This document shows positions 17,881-25,795 of a stretch of DNA of 64,000 bases, one piece after another. The translations under genes and the position numbers were made by a program. The stretch comes from DTU036 sp964346475 (lineage in GTDB: Bacteria; Bacillota; Clostridia; Peptostreptococcales; Acidaminobacteraceae), in NCBI GenBank assembly GCA_964346475.1, contig CAYFUM010000001.1, forward strand, positions 47,876-111,875. The letters run 5' to 3'. The notes beneath the pieces are model-generated. The model had not been told where the DNA came from, did not search any database, and saw only the letters and a program-made list of their open reading frames with translations. Positions within the stretch are counted from its first letter, which is position 1; each line of letters begins with the position of its first letter.

Positions 17881-17925
17881 CCAGCACTTTGTTGTAAGCT
17901 CATCTAAAAGGTAGAAAGAGTGCTT
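17881..17925 (+). terminator. Probable terminator after the nitrilase-like gene
   Basis: AGCACT at about 17882 can pair with AGTGCT just before TTTTTATTT, with a long interior. The stem is only 6 bp plus weak extension. Confidence 0.4.
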
Positions 17926-18022
17926 TTTATTTCTTTCTCCTTTTTTAATTTTAGGAGCTTTTATCTTCAGTTTTTCTCCTATAACTGTTACAATTAAACT
18001 TGTGATTTACAAGGAGGTCGAG

Positions 18023-19183
18023 ATGATTTGTTTTAAAGATGCTACCCTTATTGATGGTAGAGGAAAGTCCTTCCAGGCAAGTCTTCTGGTGGAGGATGGG
18101 AGAATCCACAGTATTGGCGATGAGCTAGTCGAGGGAGCCCAGGTTATAGATTGCCAGGGCAAGTTTATTATGCCGGGTCTAATAAATAGCCACGTTCATA
18201 TCTGTTCAGACCCTACTCTTGATTTCGGAGACAGGGCAGAGCTCAGCGACGCCAAGAGGACCCTCATGGCTCTGACCAATCTAAGAAACCACCTTAGAGC
18301 AGGCATAACCTTTGTCAGAGACCTGGGAGGCTACAACTTTGTAGAGCTTGATGTCAGAGACGCCGTTAGGGCTGGAGAATTTCAGGCTGCTGATATGGTG
18401 GGCTCTGGCAGGTATGTCACCATGACTGGAGGCCACGGCTGGAGAAGGGGCAGACAGTGTGATGGAGCCGATGAAGCTAGAAAGGCAGCTAGAGAGCAGT
18501 TTCGCGCAGGAGCCGACCTCCTCAAGGTCATGGCTACAGGGGGCGTTATGACTCCTGGCGTTGAGCCCGGTGCAGCCCAGCTTACAGAGGAGGAGATGAG
18601 GGCCGCCATTGAGGAAGCAAAAAAACGCGGTGCAAAATCAGCCACCCACGCCCAGGGAACCCAGGGCATCAAAAATGCCATCCGAGCCGGTGTTGATTCT
18701 GTAGAACATGGAATCTATCTGGATGATGAAGCTATAGAGATGATGAAGGAAAGGGGAGTGGTCCTGGTGCCCACCCTGGTAGCCCCTCTGTATATTGTGG
18801 AGATGGGAGAGGAGGCTGGAATACCCAGCTATGCTGTGGACAAGGCCAGGTCCGTTATGGAGGCCCATTTTGATAGTTTTAAGAGGGCAGTCAAGGCAGG
18901 AGTTAAGATTGCCATGGGTACCGATTCAGGCACCCCCTTTAATCCCCATGGCAGCGTAGTCAGGGAGCTGATTCTCATGGAAGAAGGCGGGATGAGCGCC
19001 ATGGAGGTCCTGGAGGCGGCAACCTTTAAGGCAGCTGAGCTTCTTGATATTGATAAGGACTATGGCAGCCTGGAAGCAGGTAAGGTAGCAGACTTTTTAA
19101 TTTTAGATGAAAATCCTCTGGAGGACTTTAAGGCCCTTGATAGGCCCCGGGTCTTTAAGAGGGGCCAGGAATTTATCTTCTAA
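18023..19183 (+). CDS. Amidohydrolase family protein (imidazolonepropionase/prolidase-like)
   Basis: A 386-residue metal-dependent hydrolase of the amidohydrolase superfamily. It has the HVH metal pair (PGLINSHVHI), a probable carboxylated lysine in DLLKVMATGG, His in SATHAQG and SVEHGIYL, and Asp in MGTDSGTP. The small beta-sandwich halves flank the barrel, ending in EAGKVADFLILDENPLED. Relatives include Xaa-Pro dipeptidases and imidazolonepropionase-like enzymes; the exact substrate cannot be named. A GTG at 18002 is in frame, but AAGGAGGTCGAG fits the ATG at 18023. It stands alone, closed by a strong terminator. Confidence 0.88.
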   Translation: MICFKDATLIDGRGKSFQASLLVEDGRIHSIGDELVEGAQVIDCQGKFIMPGLINSHVHICSDPTLDFGDRAELSDAKRTLMALTNLRNHLRAGITFVRDLGGYNFVELDVRDAVRAGEFQAADMVGSGRYVTMTGGHGWRRGRQCDGADEARKAAREQFRAGADLLKVMATGGVMTPGVEPGAAQLTEEEMRAAIEEAKKRGAKSATHAQGTQGIKNAIRAGVDSVEHGIYLDDEAIEMMKERGVVLVPTLVAPLYIVEMGEEAGIPSYAVDKARSVMEAHFDSFKRAVKAGVKIAMGTDSGTPFNPHGSVVRELILMEEGGMSAMEVLEAATFKAAELLDIDKDYGSLEAGKVADFLILDENPLEDFKALDRPRVFKRGQEFIF

Positions 19184-19200
19184 TAGATGTGACTTTTAAG

Positions 19201-19226
19201 ATTCCCCGCTAGTCGGGGAATTTTTT
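19201..19226 (+). terminator. Terminator of the amidohydrolase gene
   Basis: A perfect 8-bp GC-rich stem ATTCCCCG/CGGGGAAT with loop CTAGT, then TTTTT. Confidence 0.9.
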
Positions 19227-19229
19227 AGC

Positions 19230-19257
19230 TTGAAACTTCCTTTACTTTATGTATAAT
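19230..19257 (+). promoter_or_regulatory. Promoter of the barnase-barstar pair
   Basis: TTGAAA (19230-19235), 16 bases, TATAAT (19252-19257), directly after the previous terminator and about 20 bases before the barnase start. Confidence 0.7.
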
Positions 19258-19275
19258 TACTTGGATGAGGTGGAT

Positions 19276-19755
19276 ATGAAAAAAAGCTTGTTTTTATTCC
19301 TAGTAGTTCTACTTTTGCTTTTGGCTCCCCTTACTGCCTGTGATTTTTTCCTAGAGAGGCAGCAGGAGGATGAGTCTTTATTACTAGTAGAAAAAGAAGA
19401 TTTTGATTTAGTAGATGAGAAGACGACCCTGAGCCTGGAAGAAGTGGTCCTTTATATCAGCCAGGAAGGCAGATTGCCTGAGAGCTTTCTTACTAAGAAG
19501 CAGGCCCAGGAGCTAGGCTGGGTAGCTGCCCAGGGAAATCTCTGGGAGCTGGCTCCGGGAAAAAGTATTGGTGGAGATAGATTCTACAATAGGGAAGGCC
19601 TTCTTCCTGAAAAAGAAGGCAGGCTTTATTATGAGTGTGATATAGATTATAGTGGTGGTAGAAGGGGTGCCAAAAGGCTGGTCTACTCAAATGATGGACT
19701 CTTCTTCTATACCGATGATCATTATAAGACTTTTAGGGAGATTATAGTTGAATAG
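19276..19755 (+). CDS. Barnase-family ribonuclease made as a lipoprotein
   Basis: A 159-residue protein. A lipoprotein signal (KKSLFLFLVVLLLLLAPLTAC) has lipobox L-T-A-C and Cys22. An acidic spacer follows, then a barnase domain at about 52-159 (GRLPESFLTKKQAQELGWVA, APGKSIGGDRF, DDHYKTF). Placed against barnase, the active-site residues Lys27, Arg59, Glu73, Arg83, Arg87 and His102 correspond to K74, R106, E120, R130, R134 and H149. All are kept, so the nuclease should be active. GAGGTGG fits the ATG at 19276. The next gene encodes its barstar-type inhibitor, overlapping by 8 bases. Classical barnase is freely secreted; a membrane-tethered form is unusual. Confidence 0.93.
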   Translation: MKKSLFLFLVVLLLLLAPLTACDFFLERQQEDESLLLVEKEDFDLVDEKTTLSLEEVVLYISQEGRLPESFLTKKQAQELGWVAAQGNLWELAPGKSIGGDRFYNREGLLPEKEGRLYYECDIDYSGGRRGAKRLVYSNDGLFFYTDDHYKTFREIIVE

Positions 19756-20032
19756 GATTCTTTTGGATGGCAGGAGGATGGCTAATCCCTCCCTGGCCCA
19801 TAGCTATATTAGGGAAGAGATGAATTTAAGCGAGTATTATGGTGAGAACCTGGATGCTCTTTGGGATGAGCTGACAAGCATTTCCCAGCCGGTTAGGATA
19901 GTTATTATTAATAGCTCCAGGCTTCAGACTAACCTGGGCAGCTATGGAAAAAAACTCTTGGAGACCTTTAAAGAGGCTGGGAGGGAAAACCCCAGGCTAG
20001 TGATAAAAATTAAGAAATGGCGCTTATTCTAG
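19748..20032 (+). CDS. Barstar-family ribonuclease inhibitor
   Basis: A 94-residue intracellular inhibitor of the upstream ribonuclease. It has the barstar core YYGENLDALWDEL. The barnase-contacting residues Tyr29, Asp35, Trp38, Asp39 and Glu76 of barstar correspond to Y30, D36, W39, D40 and E76 here. It starts at TTG inside the end of the barnase gene, with AGGGAG upstream. The family alignment (MNRILLDGRRM against the barstar N-terminus) supports this start over the ATG at 19778. Coupled translation would guarantee inhibitor whenever the toxin is made. Confidence 0.93.
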   Translation: MNRILLDGRRMANPSLAHSYIREEMNLSEYYGENLDALWDELTSISQPVRIVIINSSRLQTNLGSYGKKLLETFKEAGRENPRLVIKIKKWRLF

Positions 20033-20045
20033 ACTCAAAATATGC

Positions 20046-20051
20046 TATACT
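20046..20051 (+). promoter_or_regulatory. Probable -10 element for murA
   Basis: TATACT 22 bases before the murA start. The best -35 is a weak TTATTC at 20024-20029. Confidence 0.4.
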
Positions 20052-20072
20052 ACTCTCACAGGAGGATGCAGG

Positions 20073-21335
20073 ATGGAAAAATTTGTAGTAGAAACCTCTC
20101 TCAATTTAGAAGGCAGTCTTAGGGTCAGTGGTGCCAAGAACTCTGTTTTAATAATCATGGCCGCCAGCCTCCTTGCCGAGGGAGAGTGTATTATAGAGGA
20201 TGTCCCCAATCTTTTAGATGTTCATGTAATGATAGATTTACTTAGAAGCCTGGGTTCTGAGGTCAGCTATGATGTAGAAAAAGAGCAGCTTAGAACCAGG
20301 GTAATAGATCCCGCCATAACCGATGCCAGCTACGAACTCACCAATAAGATGAGGGCTAGTATAGTGGTAATGGGTCCCCTTTTGGCTAGAAGAAGGAGGG
20401 CAAATGTGGCCCTACCCGGGGGCTGCCCCATAGGTGCAAGGCCCATAGACCTCCACCTAAAGGGCTTTAGGCGCCTGGGAGTTGAGGTAGAGATAGGCCA
20501 CGGTTTTGTAGAGGGTGTGGTTAGGGACAGGATGAAGGGCAATACCATTTACCTGGATTTTCCCAGTGTTGGTGCTACCGAAAATATCCTCATGGCTGCC
20601 ACCCTGGCTGAGGGTGTAACCACCATAGAAAATGCTGCCCAGGAGCCAGAAATAACTGATTTGGCCAGCTTTCTAACCAAGATGGGAGCCAAGATAACCG
20701 GCGCGGGAACCTCGACTATAAGGATAACAGGAGTCGATAGGCTAGAGGGAGTACGCCACCAGGTTATTCCCGATAGGATAGAGGCCGGGACCTATATGAT
20801 AGCAGCGGCTATTACCAGGAGCAGGATCTTTATTGATAACGTGGTACCCACCCATTTGAGACCTCTTTTAAGCAAGCTTGAGGAGGCTGGGGTTGAGGTC
20901 CTAGCCGAGGCTGGGGGCATGGTAGTGGATGCTAGAAAGGGCTTTAGTGGTGTAGATATAACCACCCTACCCTATCCAGGCTTTCCCACGGACCTCCAGG
21001 CCCAGCTAATGGTTATGCTGACAATAAGCCCTGGAATTCACACCGTTAGAGAGACCATCTTTGAAAACCGCTTTATGTATGCCAATGAACTTATGCGCAT
21101 GGGCGCCGATATCAGGATTGATGCCTCCTCGGCCATGGTTAAGGGGGTTGATCATCTAGAGGGGGCCCAGGTTAAAAGCACAGACCTTAGAGCAGGTGCT
21201 GCACTGATCCTGGCAGGTCTGGTGGCCGCCGGTAAGACTGAAGTTTTTGAAATTCACCATGTAGACAGGGGTTTTGTAAATATAGAGAAGAAGCTCCAGT
21301 CCATAGGAGCAAATATTAAAAGAGTTAAACAGTAG
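20073..21335 (+). CDS. murA: UDP-N-acetylglucosamine 1-carboxyvinyltransferase
   Basis: First committed step of peptidoglycan synthesis: transfers enolpyruvate from PEP to UDP-GlcNAc. The 420-residue protein has the conserved Lys22 (SGAKNSVL), the PEP-binding and fosfomycin-target Cys118 in GGCPIGARPIDLHLKGF, and FPTDLQAQLM towards the C-terminus. AGGAGG lies shortly before the ATG. It is bounded by a -10 element and a strong terminator, so it is probably transcribed alone. Firmicutes often have two copies; this window shows one. Confidence 0.96.
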   Translation: MEKFVVETSLNLEGSLRVSGAKNSVLIIMAASLLAEGECIIEDVPNLLDVHVMIDLLRSLGSEVSYDVEKEQLRTRVIDPAITDASYELTNKMRASIVVMGPLLARRRRANVALPGGCPIGARPIDLHLKGFRRLGVEVEIGHGFVEGVVRDRMKGNTIYLDFPSVGATENILMAATLAEGVTTIENAAQEPEITDLASFLTKMGAKITGAGTSTIRITGVDRLEGVRHQVIPDRIEAGTYMIAAAITRSRIFIDNVVPTHLRPLLSKLEEAGVEVLAEAGGMVVDARKGFSGVDITTLPYPGFPTDLQAQLMVMLTISPGIHTVRETIFENRFMYANELMRMGADIRIDASSAMVKGVDHLEGAQVKSTDLRAGAALILAGLVAAGKTEVFEIHHVDRGFVNIEKKLQSIGANIKRVKQ

Positions 21336-21359
21336 AAGAGAGCAATCTCTTCTTTTTTT
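21334..21359 (+). terminator. Terminator of murA
   Basis: A perfect 8-bp stem AGAAGAGA/TCTCTTCT with loop GCAA and a T7 run, overlapping the stop codon. Confidence 0.88.
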
Positions 21360-21373
21360 CCTTGGAGGTTTAA

Positions 21374-22576
21374 ATGGGAAGGATTGGATTTGTTTTAGAG
21401 GGAGGGGGAGTCAGAGGAGCCTACCAGAGTGGAGCCATTATGGCCCTGGAGGAGAGGGGGATCAGGCCCCAGGTCATAACTGGCACCAGTATAGGGGCTA
21501 TAAATGGGGCCATGGTGGCCCTGGGTAAGAGCCAGCGTCTTAGGGAGCTCTATGAGAACTTTGAGGCCAAAAACTTCTTTGATTTAGACCCCAAAATTAT
21601 AGAAAACCTGGTGCTGGAAGAGGAAACTCTAAAACAGCTTCCCCAGATAACAAGGGCCGTAACTGGCCTGCTCGCCGAGGGGGGAGTAGATATTGAGCCC
21701 CTAAAAGAAATGATAGAGAGGGAAATAAGTGAAGCTGAACTAAGGAAGAGTTCAACTGAACTTGGTATAGTGACCATGGAAGTCCCCAGGGTAAAGCCCG
21801 TGGAGATCTTTGTTGATCAGATGCCTGAGGGCCAGGTAAAGGAGTATCTTTTGGCTAGTGCCTACCTACCCTTTTTTAAAGCGAAGGAGAGAAGTTATAT
21901 CGATGGCCTTTTTGTTGATAATCTTCCACTGGACCTTCTCAGAAGCAGGGGACCCTTTGAGAGGATCTTTGTAATCCGCTGCTACAGGGGGAGGTCCCTT
22001 AAACTAAATAGACTTGAGGATGAAAACATCATTCTTATAAGCCCCAGCCAGAGCCTGGGTAAGAGCTTTAACCTAAGCCAGGCCAAGATGAAAAACAACA
22101 TCAAAATGGGCTACTATGACACCCTGAGGATACTTGAAGCCTATGATGGCGAGAGGTTCTGCTTTGATAGCTTTCCAGACCTCAAGAAGAGGCTAATAGA
22201 CAGCGAGGTGGCAGCCAGGCTGCGGGACCAGTTTTCCACCAGTGAAAGCTACCATCCTACTAGGTATCTTCATGAAGAGCTCCTGCCTGGCCTTGCCAGA
22301 GCCCTAGGTCTTGGGGTAGAATCCAGTTATCAGGAAATTTTAATAATGCTGCTTGAAATGGGAGGCATCTATCTGGGGATAGACCCCTATGAAATCTATG
22401 ACTTTGCCAGCTATATGGCTAGGCTTAGAGGGGCTCTGGATTTGGAAAATCACAATTGGAGTCTTAGAGAGAAGGTCTCCAGTGGCGTGGCACGTTATAC
22501 CCGGGGTTGGCTAGGGGACCAAGAAAGTCTGGTCCTAGCCATGCTGGATATCCTGGTAGGCCAGGAGTGGAGGTAG
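21374..22576 (+). CDS. Patatin-like phospholipase family protein
   Basis: A 400-residue protein whose first 290 residues are a patatin domain: oxyanion loop GGGVRGAYQSG, nucleophile elbow GTSIG (G-x-S-x-G) and the dyad aspartate in YIDGLFVDNLP. The C-terminal 110 residues are a helical extension of unknown role. It probably acts as a lipid acyl hydrolase. TTGGAGG precedes the ATG. The next gene starts 2 bases after the stop, so the two are co-transcribed. Confidence 0.9.
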   Translation: MGRIGFVLEGGGVRGAYQSGAIMALEERGIRPQVITGTSIGAINGAMVALGKSQRLRELYENFEAKNFFDLDPKIIENLVLEEETLKQLPQITRAVTGLLAEGGVDIEPLKEMIEREISEAELRKSSTELGIVTMEVPRVKPVEIFVDQMPEGQVKEYLLASAYLPFFKAKERSYIDGLFVDNLPLDLLRSRGPFERIFVIRCYRGRSLKLNRLEDENIILISPSQSLGKSFNLSQAKMKNNIKMGYYDTLRILEAYDGERFCFDSFPDLKKRLIDSEVAARLRDQFSTSESYHPTRYLHEELLPGLARALGLGVESSYQEILIMLLEMGGIYLGIDPYEIYDFASYMARLRGALDLENHNWSLREKVSSGVARYTRGWLGDQESLVLAMLDILVGQEWR

Positions 22577-22578
22577 AA

Positions 22579-24198
22579 ATGGATGTGTTTGAAAGGGAGC
22601 TCATGGACCCCCAATATGACAATAATTACCATGACGAGATGCTGGCTTTGAGCCGGGAAGAAAAGTATGACAGCTACTATAAGAGTCTGGAGTTTGGTAC
22701 AGCAGGTATGCGAGGAAAGATGGGAGTAGGTCCCAACCGCATGCATATCTATCAGATCAGGCGCCTTAGCGCTGCCTTTGCTAAATACCTGCTGGAGGAA
22801 AGTGAGACCCCTAGCTGCGCTATAGCCTTTGATTCTAGAAGAGGCTCCTTGGAGTTCTCCAGGGAGGCCGCAGTTACCCTGGCCAGCCAGGGAGTCAAGG
22901 TCTATCTTTTTAGGGAGTATTCAGCAACTCCTGAGCTCAGCTACGCCCTAAGGGAACTCAGGGCCACAGGAGGGGTTGTAATAACAGCCAGTCACAACCC
23001 TCCAGAGTACAATGGCTACAAGGTCTATCACAATACAGGTAGACAGCTCCTAGATGAGGAGGCTGCCAGGGTAAGTGAGCATTTTATGGGCCTGGCCCCT
23101 ACCATAAAAAACCAGAGCTATAGCCAGTTAATAGAGGAGGGAAAAATAGAGTTTATTTCTCTAGACCTCCTGGAAAAATATGACAAAGAGATCCTTGGCG
23201 CTGTAAAAAACCAGGTCAAGGGCCCCCTTACAGTGGTCTATTCTGCCCTACACGGTGTAGCTGGCAGGGGGACCAGGAGTATCCTAAAGAAGATGGGGGT
23301 GGATTTCATTGCAGTGGAAAGCCAGTTTGAGCCCGATGGAAGCTTCCCCGAGGTCCCCTATCCAAACCCCGAGGACCCAGGGGTCTTTGAAAAGGCCCTG
23401 GAAATCGCCAGGGAAAACCAGGCGGATTTAATTATTGCCAGTGATCCTGATGGAGATAGGCTGGGAGCTATGGTCCACCACCAGGGGGACTATAGGAGCC
23501 TTGGGGGCAATGAACTAGGCCTTCTTATGGCCAAGTATCTTCTGGACCAGGAAAGGGGTGAAATCATTACCACCATCGTCTCAGGCTACCTTATAGATGA
23601 GCTGGCCCGGGACCATGATGTCAGGGTTACCAGGACACTGACAGGTTTTAAATATATAGGGGAGAGGATGAATAGGATTTATAACTTCCTTCTAGCCTAT
23701 GAAGAGAGCTATGGCTATCTATCCCTGGACCATGTCAGGGATAAGGATGCCCTGCAGTCTGCCTCTAGACTCTGTGAGCTGGCGGGCTTCTACAAGGACC
23801 AGGGAAAAACCCTGGTGGATGTCCTGGAAGAAATCTATGAGAGCTATGGCTATGAGAAAACTGGCCAGATTAGCTTTGAGCTGGAGGGAGCCGAGGGAGC
23901 CCTTAGGATTGAAGAGCTTATGGAGGGCTATAGGACATCTCCGCCAGCCAGCCTAGGAGGCTGGGACCTGGTTAAAAGCCAGGACTATTTAGAAGAGGGT
24001 ACAGGCCTGCCCCAGTCCAATGTGGTTATGTGTTTTTATGAAGGTGGCCACTGGCTGGCCTTTAGGCCTTCGGGAACTGAGCCTAAACTAAAGATCTATG
24101 TGGGAATCCGAGGTGCTAACAGGGAGGAAGCCCAGGAAATTTATAGAAGGGTGGAGGAAGAGCTTCTAGGCTCCTCCGAGGAAAATGGAAGTAATTAG
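22579..24198 (+). CDS. Phospho-sugar mutase (phosphoglucomutase/phosphomannomutase family)
   Basis: A 539-residue alpha-D-phosphohexomutase. The four domain signatures are visible: phosphoserine loop ITASHNPPEYNGYK, metal loop SDPDGDRLG, substrate loop LAYEESYGYL and phosphate-binding RPSGTEPKLKIY. The length and the EFGTAGMRGKMGVGPNRMH start match the PgcA-like group (glucose-1-phosphate/glucose-6-phosphate, or phosphopentomutase activity). An upstream in-frame start would overlap the patatin gene; GGAGGT before the ATG at 22579 decides the start. It overlaps the AEC transporter gene by 14 bases. Confidence 0.92.
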   Translation: MDVFERELMDPQYDNNYHDEMLALSREEKYDSYYKSLEFGTAGMRGKMGVGPNRMHIYQIRRLSAAFAKYLLEESETPSCAIAFDSRRGSLEFSREAAVTLASQGVKVYLFREYSATPELSYALRELRATGGVVITASHNPPEYNGYKVYHNTGRQLLDEEAARVSEHFMGLAPTIKNQSYSQLIEEGKIEFISLDLLEKYDKEILGAVKNQVKGPLTVVYSALHGVAGRGTRSILKKMGVDFIAVESQFEPDGSFPEVPYPNPEDPGVFEKALEIARENQADLIIASDPDGDRLGAMVHHQGDYRSLGGNELGLLMAKYLLDQERGEIITTIVSGYLIDELARDHDVRVTRTLTGFKYIGERMNRIYNFLLAYEESYGYLSLDHVRDKDALQSASRLCELAGFYKDQGKTLVDVLEEIYESYGYEKTGQISFELEGAEGALRIEELMEGYRTSPPASLGGWDLVKSQDYLEEGTGLPQSNVVMCFYEGGHWLAFRPSGTEPKLKIYVGIRGANREEAQEIYRRVEEELLGSSEENGSN

Positions 24199-25090
24199 TA
24201 GAATAGCTGCCCTCTTTATAATTCTTATAATTGGGGCCCTCAGTGGAAAACTTAAAATTGTATCAGGAAGATTCAGGGGAGATCTGTCACAGTTTCTAGC
24301 CAAGGTGGCCCTCCCCGCCTTTTTATTTAATAGCCTAGTAGTAAATACTGGCAGCAAGAACATAGGCAGCGGCCTTAGCATGGTGGGTCTTAGCCTGGCC
24401 ATCTATGGCAGCTCCATAGTAGTGGCCAGCCTCAGCAGAAAGTTCTGGACAGTCAGTGAAATAAAAAAACCCGCCTACCTTTTTTCCATGGTCTTTCCCA
24501 ACATGGCCTTCCTAGGAATGCCCGTGGTTGAGGCCGCTCTAGGCAGTGAGGGGGTCTTTTATGGGGCCTTTTATATCCTGATTGTGGATACCCTTATGTG
24601 GACCTACGGGGTCTACCTTTTTAGGGGGAGCCAGAAGGACTTTAGAGCCAGGCAGATAGTAACCCCCAGCTTTGTGGCAATTATCCTGGGCCTGGTATTT
24701 TTAGGTCTGGACCTTAACCTGCCCCAGGCCTTAGCCCTACCCATAGGCCTGCTTTCTGCCACCTCACCACCCCTCTCCATGATTGTCCTAGGTCTAATGC
24801 TCTCGGAGATGAGGTTAGCTGAAGTGGTTGAGGGACCAAGTTCCCTATTGGCCTGCCTTTACAGGCTCCTTCTTTTTCCCCTGGCCACCCTCTATGCTTT
24901 AAAGGGGCTGGGTTTTGAGGCCTACCACCTCCAGGTGCCAGTTATTATAATGGCCATGCCGGTGGCAGCTATGGGAGCCGTCCAGGCCTCGACCTACGGT
25001 AGGGACTATAAATCAATAACGGGCCTTATAGTTCTTAGCACCCTGCTTAGTCTTGTCACAATCCCCTTTATTATTAGCCTCATAATCTAA
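24185..25090 (+). CDS. AEC (auxin efflux carrier) family transporter
   Basis: A 301-residue integral membrane protein with about ten hydrophobic helices. The first (VISRIAALFIILIIGALSGK), the LPAFLFNSLV segment and MVFPNMAFLGMPVVEAALG are typical of bacterial AEC permeases, which often move malate or other organic anions; the substrate here is not known. It begins inside the end of the mutase gene. Its stop codon directly abuts the stop of the convergent rlmH gene with no space for a terminator. Confidence 0.88.
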   Translation: MEVISRIAALFIILIIGALSGKLKIVSGRFRGDLSQFLAKVALPAFLFNSLVVNTGSKNIGSGLSMVGLSLAIYGSSIVVASLSRKFWTVSEIKKPAYLFSMVFPNMAFLGMPVVEAALGSEGVFYGAFYILIVDTLMWTYGVYLFRGSQKDFRARQIVTPSFVAIILGLVFLGLDLNLPQALALPIGLLSATSPPLSMIVLGLMLSEMRLAEVVEGPSSLLACLYRLLLFPLATLYALKGLGFEAYHLQVPVIIMAMPVAAMGAVQASTYGRDYKSITGLIVLSTLLSLVTIPFIISLII

Positions 25091-25570
25091 TCACTTGTGA
25101 TAGGGGCTGCCTGCCAGGATGGAGTAGCCTCGGTAGAGCTGCTCTAATAGCAGGGTTGGCATCATATCATGGGTGAAGGTCATTTTTGAAAAGGAGAGCA
25201 GCAGGTCTGCTCTTTTTTTTATGTCTTCACTAAAGCCCAGGGCGCCTCCTATAATAAAGACCAGGTTTTTTGTGGAGGCCAGCTCTCTTTTTTCAAGTAG
25301 GCGGGCAAAGCCCGGACTGTCAAACTCCTGGCCTGCTGGGTCTAGGAGGATTAAATAGCTCTGGCTGGGAAGTTTTTTCAGGAAGCTAGTTCCCTCTTTT
25401 TTCTTAACATGCTCAGTCTCAGCAGGTCCCAGTCTAGAGGGGAGCTTTTCCTCTTTAATCCTTGTAATTGTAACCTTGGTGTAGGCTGTCAGGCGCTTTT
25501 CATATTCTTTTTCTGCCTCCTTCCAGTAGCTTTCCTTGCTCCTGCCAGGGAGGATAATGGTTATTTTCAT
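25091..25570 (-). CDS. rlmH: 23S rRNA (pseudouridine1915-N3)-methyltransferase
   Basis: A 159-residue SPOUT methyltransferase acting on helix 69 of 23S rRNA. It has the SAM-binding IIGGALGFSEDIKKRADLLL and the highly conserved C-terminus SKMTFTHDM...LEQLYRGYSILAGSPYHK. The open frame extends 29 codons further upstream, but the family starts at MKITIILPG, and GGAAACC precedes that ATG. It points towards the AEC gene, with which it shares no intergenic space. Confidence 0.95.
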   Translation of the reverse strand: MKITIILPGRSKESYWKEAEKEYEKRLTAYTKVTITRIKEEKLPSRLGPAETEHVKKKEGTSFLKKLPSQSYLILLDPAGQEFDSPGFARLLEKRELASTKNLVFIIGGALGFSEDIKKRADLLLSFSKMTFTHDMMPTLLLEQLYRGYSILAGSPYHK

Positions 25571-25622
25571 AGTGGTTTCCTTTCCACCTGATTCTACCAC
25601 AAAGAGGCTAGCAAGATATATT

Positions 25623-25651
25623 TTGACAAAAGCTCCAAGCTTAGCTACAAT
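25623..25651 (+). promoter_or_regulatory. Promoter of metK
   Basis: TTGACA (25623-25628), 17 bases, TACAAT (25646-25651), placing the transcription start at the first arm of the riboswitch. It is a near-ideal sigma-A match. Confidence 0.85.
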
Positions 25652-25657
25652 ATACAT

Positions 25658-25772
25658 GCCCTATAAAGAGTGGTGGAGGGACTAGGCCCTGAGAAACCCG
25701 GCAACCGGAGTCACGGTGCTACATCCTACAGGAAACTGATAGATAGGGCCCAAGCCTAGAAGGCTTTTTTTT
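25658..25772 (+). promoter_or_regulatory. SAM-I (S-box) riboswitch with terminator, controlling metK
   Basis: The S-box core is clear: P1 GCCCTAT (25658-25664) pairs with ATAGGGC (25743-25749). Inside are GTGGAGGGACTAGGCCC, GAAACCCGGCAACC and GGTGCTACATCCTACAG, in the order of SAM-I riboswitches. An AAGCCT/AGGCTT hairpin with a T8 run (25752-25772) follows and should form when SAM is bound. It therefore shuts off SAM synthetase when SAM is plentiful. Confidence 0.95.
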
Positions 25773-25795
25773 GTATTAATGGAAAGAGGAGAAGA

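Noticed and set aside
22507..22578. Upstream extension of the phospho-sugar mutase gene
   Set aside because: It would overlap the patatin gene by 70 bases; GGAGG before the ATG at 22579 and the family N-terminus fit the shorter form.
25571..25657. 29-codon extension of rlmH upstream
   Set aside because: RlmH proteins start at MKITI-type text, and the extension overlaps the metK promoter region.
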